Origin: CAWBLP01 sp963721065
GTDB lineage: Bacteria; Pseudomonadota; Alphaproteobacteria; Acetobacterales; Acetobacteraceae
Assembly: GCA_963721065.1 (NCBI GenBank)
Contig: CAVRHO010000005.1
Span: 539,377-603,376 of the forward strand
DNA: 64,000 bases
Reading direction: 5' to 3'
Shown here: piece after piece, positions 33,876-42,254 of the stretch
Layout: each line of letters opens with the position of its first letter
How positions within the stretch are numbered: position 1 is the stretch's first letter
The notes under the pieces: generated by a model
Seen by the model: only the letters and a program-made list of their open reading frames with translations
The model's database searches: none
Told to the model about the DNA's origin: nothing
Translations under genes and position numbers: made by a program

Positions 33876-36484
33876 TTCACCACGAAGTTGACGATACGGT
33901 TGGGCACGTGGATGCGCTTGACGATGCGCTTGCCCTCCAGCAGGCGGGCAACATTCGGTTCGGCTTCCGCGGCGGCGATCACCGCGTCCGCTGGCGAATC
34001 GGGCGGGACCTCGATGGTGCCGCGCAGCTTGCCCATCACCTGCACCGCGATGGTCACCGCGTCGGCGACCAGCAGGTCGGGGTCGGCCTCCGGCCAGGGA
34101 AGCTGCGCCACCAGCCGGTCGGCACCGGGATGCAGCCGGGCGTACACCTCCTCGGCCAAATGCGGCATCATCGGCGCGGTCAGCCGGGCGAGCGTCTCCA
34201 GGCCTTCCCGGCGCGCCCAGGCCAGGCCGGGTTCCTCCGATGCCCGTTCGGCCGAGGCGAGCGCGTTGGCGAACTCATACAACCGGGCGACGGCGACGTT
34301 GAAGGCGAAGGTTTCCAGCGCCTCGGTAACGCTGGCGATGGTGCGGTGCGTGGCCTGGCGCAGCGCCCGGGCGGCGGGGCCGAACGTGTCCGGCTGTGGG
34401 GCGGGCGCACCGTCGATGCCTTCGGACAGGCGGAATACGCGCTGGACGAAGCGGTTGGCGCCGGCGACGCCGGCCTCGGTCCACTCCATGTCGCGTTCCG
34501 GCGGGTTGTCGGACAGGATGAACCAGCGCGCGGTGTCGGCGCCGTAGCGGGCGATGATGGCGCCCGGATCGACCGTGTTGCGCTTCGACTTGCTCATCGC
34601 CTCGACACGCCCGACCGTCACCGCTTCGCCGGTCTCGCGGTGCACTGCTGTTCCTTCGGCCTGCTTGTCCACCTCGTCCGGATACAGCCAGCGGCCGTCG
34701 GCGCCGCGGTAGCTCTCGTGCGTGACCATGCCCTGGGTGAACAGGCCGGCGAACGGCTCGTCCACGTCCACATAGCCGCATTCCTTCATCGCGCGGGTGA
34801 AGAAGCGGGAATACAGCAGGTGCAGGATCGCGTGCTCGATGCCGCCGATATACTGGTCCACCGGCATCCAGTGATCCACCGCGGCGCGGGTCAGCGGCAC
34901 GTTCGCCTGTGGGCTGCAGAAGCGGGCGAAATACCAGGAGCTGTCCACGAACGTGTCGAACGTGTCGGTTTCCCGCCGCGCCGGCCTGCGGCATTTCGGG
35001 CAGTCCACGTGCTTCCACGTGGGGTGATGGTCCAGCGGGTTGCCCGGCCGGTCGAACGTCACGTCATCCGGCAGCTTTACCGGCAACTGGTCGTCGGGCA
35101 CCGGCACGACGCCGCAGGACTCGCAGTGGATCACCGGGATCGGGCAGCCCCAGTAGCGCTGGCGCGACACGCCCCAGTCGCGCAGCCGCCAGTTCACCAC
35201 GCCCTCGCCGATGCCGCGCTGCTGCAGCGCGTCGATGGCGGCGCGCTTGGCGGCGTCCACCTCCAGCCCGTTGAGGAAGTCCGAGTTGAAGATGCTGCCG
35301 GGCCCGACATACGCCTCATTGCCGACGCTGAAGCTGGCCGGATCGGCATCCGGCGGCAGCACCACCGGCACCACGTTCAGGCCGAACTTGCGGGAGAAGT
35401 CCAGGTCGCGCTGATCGTGCGCCGGGCAGCCGAAGATCGCGCCGGTGCCGTATTCCATCAGCACGAAATTGGCGATCCACACCGGGTAGGTGGCGCCCTC
35501 GATGAACGGGTGCTTCACCCGCAGGCCGGTGTCGTAGCCGCGCTTTTCCGCCGTCTCGATCACCGCCTCGCTGGTGCCCAGCCGGCGGCACTCGGCCACG
35601 AACTCCGCCGCCGCCGGGTCGCGCGCCGCCACCGCGGCGGCCAGCGGATGCTCGGGCGCCAGCGCCAGGAAGGACATGCCGAACAGCGTGTCGGGCCGGG
35701 TGGTATAGACCTCCACCTGGTCGATCGCCGCCTCGGGCTGCTCCAGCCGGAAGTTCAGGCGGGCGCCTTCGCTGCGGCCGATCCACTTCTCCTGCATCAC
35801 CCGCACGCGCTCGGGCCAGCGGTCCAGCGTGCCCAGCGCCTCCAGCAGTTCCGGCGCGTAATGGGTGATGCGCAGGAACCACTGGCTGAGCTGCTTTTTC
35901 TCCACCAGCGCGCCGGAGCGCCAGCCGCGACCGTCGATCACCTGCTCGTTGGCCAGCACCGTGCCGTCCACCGGATCCCAGTTGACCCAGCTTTCCTTCC
36001 GCTCGACCAGGCCGGCCTTCAGGAAGTCCAGGAACAGCTTCTGCTGGTGGCCGTAGTAGCTGGGGTCGCAGGTGGCGAACTCCCGCTGCCAGTCCAGCGA
36101 CAGGCCCATGCGCTGCAGTTCGCCGCGCATGTTGGCGATGTTCTGCCAGGTCCACTCGGCGGGGTGCACGCCGCGTTCGCGCGCCGCGTTCTCGGCGGGC
36201 AGGCCGAACGCGTCCCAGCCCATCGGGTGCATCACATCGAACCCGCGCGCCCGCTTGTAGCGCGCCACCACGTCGCCCAGCGTGTAGTTGCGGACGTGGC
36301 CCATGTGGATCTTCCCGCTGGGGTAGGGGAACATCTCCAGCACGTAATATTTCGGCCTGCCGTCCGCCGGCACATCCTCCGCACGGAAGCAGGCCCGGTC
36401 GGCCCAGACCTTCTGCCAGTGCGTCTCGACCCGGTCGAAGTCATAACGCGGCGGTTCGGCCGCGACGGGGGCATGCTCATTCAT
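33872..36484 (-). CDS. leuS: leucyl-tRNA synthetase
   Basis: The 870-residue class I synthetase has EMFPYPSGKIHMGHVRNYTL (HIGH as HMGH), the CP1 editing domain with TTRPDTLFGMSFLALAPEHP, a zinc-ribbon-like HVDCPKCRRPARRETDTFD and EAMSKSKRNTVDPGAIIARY (KMSKS). All parts are in order and intact. The ATG at 36484 was chosen from MNEHAPVAAEPPRYDF with GAGG upstream; a start at 36520 would add twelve residues. It heads the leuS-lptE-holA operon with an ATGA overlap to lptE. Confidence 0.97.
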   Translation of the reverse strand: MNEHAPVAAEPPRYDFDRVETHWQKVWADRACFRAEDVPADGRPKYYVLEMFPYPSGKIHMGHVRNYTLGDVVARYKRARGFDVMHPMGWDAFGLPAENAARERGVHPAEWTWQNIANMRGELQRMGLSLDWQREFATCDPSYYGHQQKLFLDFLKAGLVERKESWVNWDPVDGTVLANEQVIDGRGWRSGALVEKKQLSQWFLRITHYAPELLEALGTLDRWPERVRVMQEKWIGRSEGARLNFRLEQPEAAIDQVEVYTTRPDTLFGMSFLALAPEHPLAAAVAARDPAAAEFVAECRRLGTSEAVIETAEKRGYDTGLRVKHPFIEGATYPVWIANFVLMEYGTGAIFGCPAHDQRDLDFSRKFGLNVVPVVLPPDADPASFSVGNEAYVGPGSIFNSDFLNGLEVDAAKRAAIDALQQRGIGEGVVNWRLRDWGVSRQRYWGCPIPVIHCESCGVVPVPDDQLPVKLPDDVTFDRPGNPLDHHPTWKHVDCPKCRRPARRETDTFDTFVDSSWYFARFCSPQANVPLTRAAVDHWMPVDQYIGGIEHAILHLLYSRFFTRAMKECGYVDVDEPFAGLFTQGMVTHESYRGADGRWLYPDEVDKQAEGTAVHRETGEAVTVGRVEAMSKSKRNTVDPGAIIARYGADTARWFILSDNPPERDMEWTEAGVAGANRFVQRVFRLSEGIDGAPAPQPDTFGPAARALRQATHRTIASVTEALETFAFNVAVARLYEFANALASAERASEEPGLAWARREGLETLARLTAPMMPHLAEEVYARLHPGADRLVAQLPWPEADPDLLVADAVTIAVQVMGKLRGTIEVPPDSPADAVIAAAEAEPNVARLLEGKRIVKRIHVPNRIVNFVVK

Positions 36485-36582
36485 GGAGCCTCTATTCATC
36501 CGAGGGGCGCTTTCAGGCAAGAGGAACGGGCCTCCGGGCGGGGGCGATCCGTGGATTTTCGCGACGGTCGGGACCCGGGGCC

Positions 36583-36690
36583 GCTCTGCCGGTTCGGCGT
36601 GCGTGGCTGCGCCTCTGCCGGTTCGGCGTGCGCTGGCTGCGCTGCGCTCTGCCGGTTCGGCGTGCCTGGCTGCGCTCTGCCGGGCGAGCG
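36583..36690. repeat. 28-32 bp tandem repeat, about 3.5 copies
   Basis: The unit GCTCTGCCGGTTCGGCGTGC followed by a TGGCTGC tail is repeated at 36583, 36610 and 36646, with a partial fourth at 36674. It lies in the 302-bp gap between divergent leuS and the agmatinase gene, where it might affect both promoters. Confidence 0.8.
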
Positions 36691-36786
36691 CTCCGATTCT
36701 GCCGGGCAGGCCCGCCCTTGTGATAAGGACACGCGCTGCCGCATCCCATCTGACGCGCCAGGTTGCGCGCTACGAGGAGCCCACCC

Positions 36787-37680
36787 ATGGCCGGCCCGCC
36801 CACCTTCGCCACGCCGGCCAGTTTCCTCGGCGTCGCCCGCCACAACCGTGACGCACGCTTCACCGTCGCCGGCATCCCGCTCGACATCGGCACCACCAAC
36901 CGCGCCGGCACGCGCGACGGGGCCCAGGCGATCCGCCGGGCCAGCCGCATGCTGGTGGATGGCGCGCATCCGGACTTCTGGGTGGAGCCCGCCACGATGG
37001 ACCTGGCCGATATCGGCGATTTCCACCTGGTGCTGGGCGACATCCCCGAAAGCCTGCGGCTGATCCAGCAGCAGGCGGCCGAGCTGCCGCACCTGGTCGC
37101 GCTGGGCGGCGAACACGGCATCACCCTGCCGCTGCTGCGCGCGCTGGCGCAGCGGACCGGCGACGCGCTCGCCCTGGTCCATTTCGACGCCCATGTGGAC
37201 ACCTGGCCCACCAATTTCGGCCAAACCTACGCCCACGGCTCGGTCTTCTACCACGCGATCGAGGAACGCCTGGTCGATCCGCATCGGATGATCCAGATCG
37301 GCATCCGCTCGCCGGTGGAGCGGGAGGTGTGGGACTGGACCATCGGCCGCGGCGTCACCGTGCTGACCGCCCAGCAGGTGCATGCCAGCAGCCCCGATTC
37401 GATCGCGGCCCAGATCCGGCAGGTTATCGGCACTGCCCCCACCTATCTCAGCTTCGACATCGATGCGCTGGACCCGGGCTGTGCCCCCGGCACCGGCACG
37501 CCGGAAATCGGCGGGCTGGCGTCCTGGCAGGCCCAGGCCATTCTGCGTCGCCTGCGCGGCATCGGCTTCGCCGGCATGGACGTGGTCGAGGTCGCTCCGG
37601 CCTATGACGTGGCCGAAATCACCGCGCTGGCCGCAGCGACGATGGCCTGGGAATACCTCGCTCTGCTGGGCGCGGACTGA
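36787..37680 (+). CDS. agmatinase/arginase (ureohydrolase) family protein
   Basis: The 297-residue ureohydrolase has all manganese-site motifs: LVALGGEHGITLPLLRALAQ, LALVHFDAHVDTWPTNFGQT (DAHxD), and YLSFDIDALDPGCAPGTGTP followed by EIGG. This hydrolyses agmatine to putrescine and urea or, less likely, guanidinobutyrate. GAGGAG precedes the ATG. The neighbour downstream, ornithine decarboxylase, also makes putrescine, so the two genes give two routes to the same polyamine. The 391-bp gap between them suggests separate control. Confidence 0.9.
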   Translation: MAGPPTFATPASFLGVARHNRDARFTVAGIPLDIGTTNRAGTRDGAQAIRRASRMLVDGAHPDFWVEPATMDLADIGDFHLVLGDIPESLRLIQQQAAELPHLVALGGEHGITLPLLRALAQRTGDALALVHFDAHVDTWPTNFGQTYAHGSVFYHAIEERLVDPHRMIQIGIRSPVEREVWDWTIGRGVTVLTAQQVHASSPDSIAAQIRQVIGTAPTYLSFDIDALDPGCAPGTGTPEIGGLASWQAQAILRRLRGIGFAGMDVVEVAPAYDVAEITALAAATMAWEYLALLGAD

Positions 37681-38071
37681 GCATGCGTTCATTGCACCCA
37701 TACGGCCTGAGCGCAAAAAAGTCATAGCGTTCCAGGATCGGTGGCCCTATATGCCGCCCCTCGCGTGTGGCCTTCGGCCATGCGCGTCGTGACGCATCGC
37801 ACGTGCCGCGAGCCCTGGACGCAGCAATCCACAGGGCACAGCAACGACGTAACGCGTCCTTTTCGGTCGGGCCGGATCGTCCGTGGCCCGGAGTTGTTAG
37901 GGAGCCGCCTATGTTGGCTGGTCGCCACGCCGCGATGCGAAGATCTCGCAGACACGGCTGAATCATCCCCGGACCGCGCCGTAGCGCGGGGCCGGCTTTG
38001 TTCCAGTTCTGATGTTGTCTTCCGGATGCGCAGCACGCGCCGATCCGGACCGTGTCCGCGAGGATTCCGTC
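37681..38071 (+). promoter_or_regulatory. long leader region upstream of ornithine decarboxylase
   Basis: This 391-bp non-coding stretch contains a strong hairpin (GCGTGTGGCC, TTC, GGCCATGCGC at about 37767-37790), further GC-rich stems and GCGTCCTTTTCGGTCGGGCC. An A-run near 37715 and CTATAT near 37748 could belong to a promoter. A speF RNA motif is known upstream of ornithine decarboxylase in alphaproteobacteria (Corbino et al. 2005, from memory), so this position fits; the match itself was not tested. Confidence 0.35.
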
Positions 38072-39319
38072 ATGACCCGACTGCGTACCCGCACGGCGGT
38101 GTCGCCGCTGCGTCGCCATTTTGCCCCCGCCCCGGCTGTCCTCCCCACGGTGGACGCTCTGGTGACGCGCGAGCGGCCGGAAGAGCCGATGCACTGCCTG
38201 CGCCCTGCTACCGTTACCGCAACGGCCCACAACTTCGTCGAAGCCTTCCCCGGTGACGTGATGTACGCGGTGAAGTGCAACCCGGAGCCCACCATGCTGC
38301 GCGCGCTGCGGGCAGGCGGCGTGCAGCATTTCGACTGCGCCTCGATCGCCGAGGTGCGCCTGGTGCGGCAGATGTTCCCGGACGCCACGATCCACTTCAT
38401 GCATCCGGTCAAGGCACGCAGCGCCATTCGTGAGGCCTGGGCCCGGCACGGCGTGCGTGACTTCGTCTTCGACGGCACCGACGAGCTGGCGAAAATTCTT
38501 GCGGAAACAGCGGCGACCGGCATTCCCGGACCGCTCGGGCTGATCGTGCGCCTGGCGCTGCCGAAGGGCAGTGCGGCACTGGACCTGTCGGGCAAGTTCG
38601 GCGCCGCGCCACTGGACGCCGCCGACCTGCTGCGCGCAGCCCGCCCGCACGCCGCGATGCTCGGCCTGTCATTTCACGTCGGCTCCCAGTGCCTGGACCC
38701 GCTGGCCTGGCGCCGCGCGATCAACCTCGCCGGCGAGGTGATCGCCGATGCCGGCGTACGATTGGACGTGCTGGACATCGGCGGCGGCTTCCCGGCCAGC
38801 TACCCCGACATGGACGCGCCTCCGCTCGGCGCCTTCATCGCCGAGATCGAATCCGGGGTGGACGCGCTCAAGTTGCCGGACCTGCGGCTTTGGGCCGAGC
38901 CGGGACGGGCGCTGGTGGCGGGGGGCGCGTCGGTGGTCGTTCAGGTGCAACAGCGCCGGGGGGAGGCGCTTCATATCAATGACGGCACTTTTGGCAGCCT
39001 GGCCGACGCCGGCAGCCTGGGATTCCGTTACCCGGTGCGACTGATCCGGCCGGACGGTCCGGCGCCGTCGGCACAGATGGTCGGGTTCTCGTTGTTCGGT
39101 CCCACCTGCGACAGCACCGACTGCATGCGCGGCCCGTTCCTGTTGCCGGCGGACGTGCGCGAAGGCGATTGGATCGAGGTCGGCCAGCTTGGTGCCTACG
39201 GCGCCAGCATGCGCACCGCGTTCAACGGCTTCGACCGTGCCCTGATGGTCGAGGTGGGCGATCCGCCGCTGGGCGACACGGCCGCCGTACTGCCGGCGGA
39301 CACGCGACTGGCCGCGTAA
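38072..39319 (+). CDS. ornithine/diaminopimelate-type PLP decarboxylase (fold III)
   Basis: The 415-residue fold III enzyme has the PLP-lysine in GDVMYAVKCNPEPTMLRALR (YAVKCN), LDVLDIGGGFPASYPDMDAP (glycine-rich phosphate site), and PTCDSTDCMRGPFLLPADVR (the CDS-D active-site motif carrying the catalytic Cys), as in eukaryote-type ornithine decarboxylases common in alphaproteobacteria. ATG at 38072 is 8 bp after a GAGG. It makes putrescine from ornithine (or cadaverine from lysine). The active-site loop alone does not settle the substrate. Confidence 0.9.
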   Translation: MTRLRTRTAVSPLRRHFAPAPAVLPTVDALVTRERPEEPMHCLRPATVTATAHNFVEAFPGDVMYAVKCNPEPTMLRALRAGGVQHFDCASIAEVRLVRQMFPDATIHFMHPVKARSAIREAWARHGVRDFVFDGTDELAKILAETAATGIPGPLGLIVRLALPKGSAALDLSGKFGAAPLDAADLLRAARPHAAMLGLSFHVGSQCLDPLAWRRAINLAGEVIADAGVRLDVLDIGGGFPASYPDMDAPPLGAFIAEIESGVDALKLPDLRLWAEPGRALVAGGASVVVQVQQRRGEALHINDGTFGSLADAGSLGFRYPVRLIRPDGPAPSAQMVGFSLFGPTCDSTDCMRGPFLLPADVREGDWIEVGQLGAYGASMRTAFNGFDRALMVEVGDPPLGDTAAVLPADTRLAA

Positions 39320-39373
39320 AGACCACATGTCAGGCAGGGGTGAAGCGCCGCGCAGCCGGCGCTCGCCGGCCCG

Positions 39374-40243
39374 TCAGGCCAGTGGCTTCGGCCCGGCCTT
39401 GTGGCGCCGCTCGTGCCAGGCATCCATCAACTGCAGCACGGTGGCCGCCGTCTCCTCGATCGAGCGACGGGTGACATCGATCACCGGCCAGCCACGCCGG
39501 GTGCAGTAGCGCCGCGCCCATAGCAGCTCGGCGCGCACCGCCTCCTCATCGATGTATTCGGTGCTGGTCTGCCGGACGATGCCGGCGCCGGATGCATTGG
39601 CGATCAGCCGCAGCCGGTGGCGGCGAATCTCGATCAGCGCGTCGGCATCCAGGGTCAGGCCGATCACCGGACAGTGCGGGTCGTCCAGGCCGGCGACATC
39701 GGGCAGGTTCGGCACCAGCGGCACGTTCGCCGCCTTGATGCCCCGGTTCGCCAGGTAGAAGCAGGTGGGCGTCTTGGAGCTGCGCGACACGCCCACCAGG
39801 ATGACATCCGCCTCGGCCAGGCCCGGCGGCGACTGGCCGTCGTCATGCGCCAGCACGTAGTGCATCGCGTCGATGCGGCGGAAGTAATCGGCATTGAGCA
39901 CATACTGGCGGCCCGGGGCCGCGGCCGCCTGCTCGCCGATATAGTCCTGCAGCAGGTTCATCACCGGGTCGAGCACGTTCACCACCGGGATGTTCAGCCG
40001 CCCGCAGGTGCTTTCCAGGTCCCCGCGCAACCCGCGATCCACCAGCGTGGAGAGCACGGGCCCGGGTTCATGCTCGATACCGTCCAGCACCCGGTGCAAC
40101 TGGAAGCGCGTCCTGATCAGGCTCCACCGGTGGTACACGATATCGGCGTGTTCAAACTGCACGGTTGTGGCGCGGGCGATCGCATTCAGCGTCTCGCCGG
40201 TGGCGTCGGAGACCAGATGCAGGTTCAGCCGATGGGTCGTCAT
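39374..40243 (-). CDS. PEP synthase / pyruvate phosphate dikinase regulatory protein (PPSR, DUF299)
   Basis: The 289-residue protein opens MTTHRLNLHLVSDATGETLN and has the P-loop-like AEADVILVGVSRSSKTPTCF then YLANRGIKAANVPLVPNLPD, both signatures of the bifunctional kinase/pyrophosphorylase that (in)activates PPDK or PEP synthase. ATG at 40243 was preferred to an ORF start at 40282. Its divergent neighbour, hemE, is 963 bp away, with the probable replication origin between. This PPSR-oriC-hemE order is known for Caulobacter and Rickettsia. Confidence 0.92.
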   Translation of the reverse strand: MTTHRLNLHLVSDATGETLNAIARATTVQFEHADIVYHRWSLIRTRFQLHRVLDGIEHEPGPVLSTLVDRGLRGDLESTCGRLNIPVVNVLDPVMNLLQDYIGEQAAAAPGRQYVLNADYFRRIDAMHYVLAHDDGQSPPGLAEADVILVGVSRSSKTPTCFYLANRGIKAANVPLVPNLPDVAGLDDPHCPVIGLTLDADALIEIRRHRLRLIANASGAGIVRQTSTEYIDEEAVRAELLWARRYCTRRGWPVIDVTRRSIEETAATVLQLMDAWHERRHKAGPKPLA

Positions 40244-40257
40244 CCTGCATAGAATAA

Positions 40258-40476
40258 CGGGGATATCGGGGACGTGCGACACCGCTGAGCGACCCGGTCG
40301 GGAACTGCCGGGATAACCGCTCCCGACGCCGTGAGGCTGGGGACAGTCGCCCCGTTTCCGGACCGGGTCGGGATAAGCGGTCCATTCCCAGCGATTCCAG
40401 CAGGTTGCCGTCCCGCGCCGTTGTGGATCGAATCATGCAATCCACATGAATTACCGGGTACCCCATCATCGACAGG
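40258..40476. repeat. origin module, copy A (219-bp direct repeat)
   Basis: Copy A begins CGGGGATATCGGGGAC (40258-40273) and ends GACAGG (40476). In-phase landmarks: CCGGGATAA at 40308, GATTC at 40393, TGTGGAT at 40422, GAATC at 40430 and ATCCACA at 40440-40446. TGTGGAT and ATCCACA form a 7-bp inverted pair with an 11-bp spacer. The pattern reappears at 40926-41144 without a single gap. Confidence 0.9.
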
Positions 40477-40925
40477 CAACAACAACGACCACAAAAGCAG
40501 ATTCATAAATTGTTGCTGTTGAGGTTGCGCGGCCGCCCGAAACCGGTGCCGCACACGCCGGCCGGGCGAACCGTGCAGCCGCGGCCGCCCTGTCGCTTCA
40601 GCGGGCGAGGCGGCACCCGGCCATCATCACACCGCTCGGGCTGGAACCGAGGCTTGGAAGGCGAATGCCGGCGACGGCCCACCGCCGGTCCGGATGCCCG
40701 AGCGGTGAGAGAAGCCACGTCGGCCACGGCCAGGCGGAGCGGTGGGTGCCAGGATGCGGCGGCTCTTTCGACGTTCGTCCCGATGGCCGGCATGCGATCG
40801 GCGCGCGGCCCCTGCTTCAGGGACCACGGCCGCAGGTTTGCCGGGATCGAGCCGTAGCGCGGTGGTTCCTTCCCCCGGCTGCGTGTGGCCCGTTGCGCAG
40901 GAACGCGCCTGCTTTCCCTGAATTG

Positions 40926-41144
40926 CGGGGATATCGGGGACACAACCCACCGATACCTCGCTTCATCGGGTACAGCCGGGATAAGTGCCGCCGACCGCGT
41001 GCACCTGGGGACAGGCGCGCCCATTTCGGGCAGACCTGGGATAGCCGGACCTGGCCGCGTGATTCCAAGGGCTTGCCGGACGTTGCCACTGTGGATGGAA
41101 TCACGTCGTCCACATGAAGAGCCGGGTACCCCACGATCGACAGG
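40926..41144. repeat. origin module, copy B (219-bp direct repeat)
   Basis: Copy B begins CGGGGATATCGGGGAC (40926-40941) and its landmarks sit at the same offsets as in copy A: CCGGGATAA at 40976, GATTC at 41061, TGTGGAT at 41090, GAATC at 41098 and TCCACA at 41109-41114. Between the landmarks the two copies have drifted, which points to selection on those sites rather than to recent duplication. GGGTACCCCA near the end is also shared. Confidence 0.9.
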
Positions 41145-41206
41145 GATCAACCGCTGCCACAGCCAAGGATTCTTATCTCTCTGTTGTTTGGTGGTATGCG
41201 ACGCCC

Positions 41207-42254
41207 ATGACCGAGCACCCGAAACCCCTGCTGCGTGTGCTGGCCGGCGAAAGCGTCTGGCCGCCGCCGGTCTGGCTGATGCGCCAGGCCGGGCGTTACC
41301 TGCCCGAGTACCGTGCCACCCGATCGAAGGCCGCCGATTTCGTTGCCTTGAGCACCACCCCCGAACTCGCCGCCGAGGTGACGCTGCAGCCAATCCGCCG
41401 CTACGGGTTCGACGCGGCGATCCTGTTCAGCGACATCCTGATGGTGCCGTGGGCGCTGGGTCAGGGCCTGGAATTCCGTGCCGGAACCGGCCCGGTTCTG
41501 CCGCCGCTGCGCGATTCGGCCGGCCTCGCCGCATTGCAGCCGGCGCGCGTGGCGCAGGCCGTGGCACCGATCCTGGACACGGTACGGCTCGTACGGAAGG
41601 GGCTGGTCGCCGAGGGGTTCCCGCAGACGACGCTGATCGGTTTCGCCGGCGCCCCGTTCACCGTGTCCTGCTACATGGTGGAAGGCGGCGGATCGCGTGA
41701 TTTCGCGGCGACGCGTGGCCTGGCCTATCGCGATCCGGCATTGTTCGGGGCGCTGACGGATCTGCTGGTGGATGCCACGGTCACCTACCTGCAGGGGCAG
41801 GTCGCCGCGGGGGCCGAGGTGCTGATGCTGTTCGACACCTGGGCCGGCCTGCTGCCGCCGGCGCAGTTCCGCACGCAGGTCATCGCGCCGACCCGTCGCA
41901 TCGTGCAGGCGCGTGCGTGCCAGTTGCCCCGGTGTGCCGGTGATCGGGTTTCCGCGCCTCGCCGGCCTGATGCTGGCGGAGTATGTCGCGGAGACCGGCG
42001 TGTCGGCGGTGGGGATCGACACCTCGGCCGACATGGCGCTTGCCGCGCGTCAGGTGCCGGGGACGGTGGCGGTCCAGGGGAACCTGGATCCGTTGGCCCT
42101 GGTCGCCGGCGGTGACGCCATGACCAGCCAGGTCCAGGCGATCCTGGACGCCATGCGAGGGCGGCCGTTGGTGTTCAACCTGGGGCACGGCATCGTGCCG
42201 GAGACCCCGCCGGACCACGTCGCCGCGTTGGTGGCGCAGGTGCGCCGTGGCTGA
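41207..42254 (+). CDS. hemE: uroporphyrinogen decarboxylase, one apparent frameshift
   Basis: HemE removes four acetate carboxyls of uroporphyrinogen III. The start PPPVWLMRQAGRYLPEYRAT, then GFDAAILFSDILMVPWALGQ and IGFAGAPFTVSCYMVEGGGS are all present. The frame breaks near 41911: APTRRIVQA must be joined to RASCPGVPVIGFPRLAGLML, by dropping one base, and the end is VFNLGHGIVPETPPDHVAAL. The repaired protein has 348 residues, family length. It is the first gene of hemE-hemH-hemJ and lies beside the probable origin. It is essential, so the break must be false or the cell would need another copy. Confidence 0.95.

Larger units (their letters stand above)
40244..41206. other. oriC: probable chromosomal replication origin (oriC)
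   Basis: The gap between divergent PPSR and hemE genes is where Caulobacter crescentus and Rickettsia prowazekii start replication. It has no credible gene. It holds two 219-bp direct repeats (40258-40476, 40926-41144), each with two facing DnaA-box-like sites and two GANTC sites, and each is followed by a locally A/T-richer stretch (40477-40525 with CATAAATTGTTGCTGTTG; about 41155-41190 with TTCTTATCTCTCTGTTG) that could melt. Direct proof (DnaA binding, GC skew) is not available from the sequence alone. Confidence 0.75.

Noticed and set aside
33635..37063. Plus-strand open frame of 1142 codons
   Set aside because: It is antisense to leuS, lptE and part of the repeat region; composition is typical of a shadow and leuS has every family motif.
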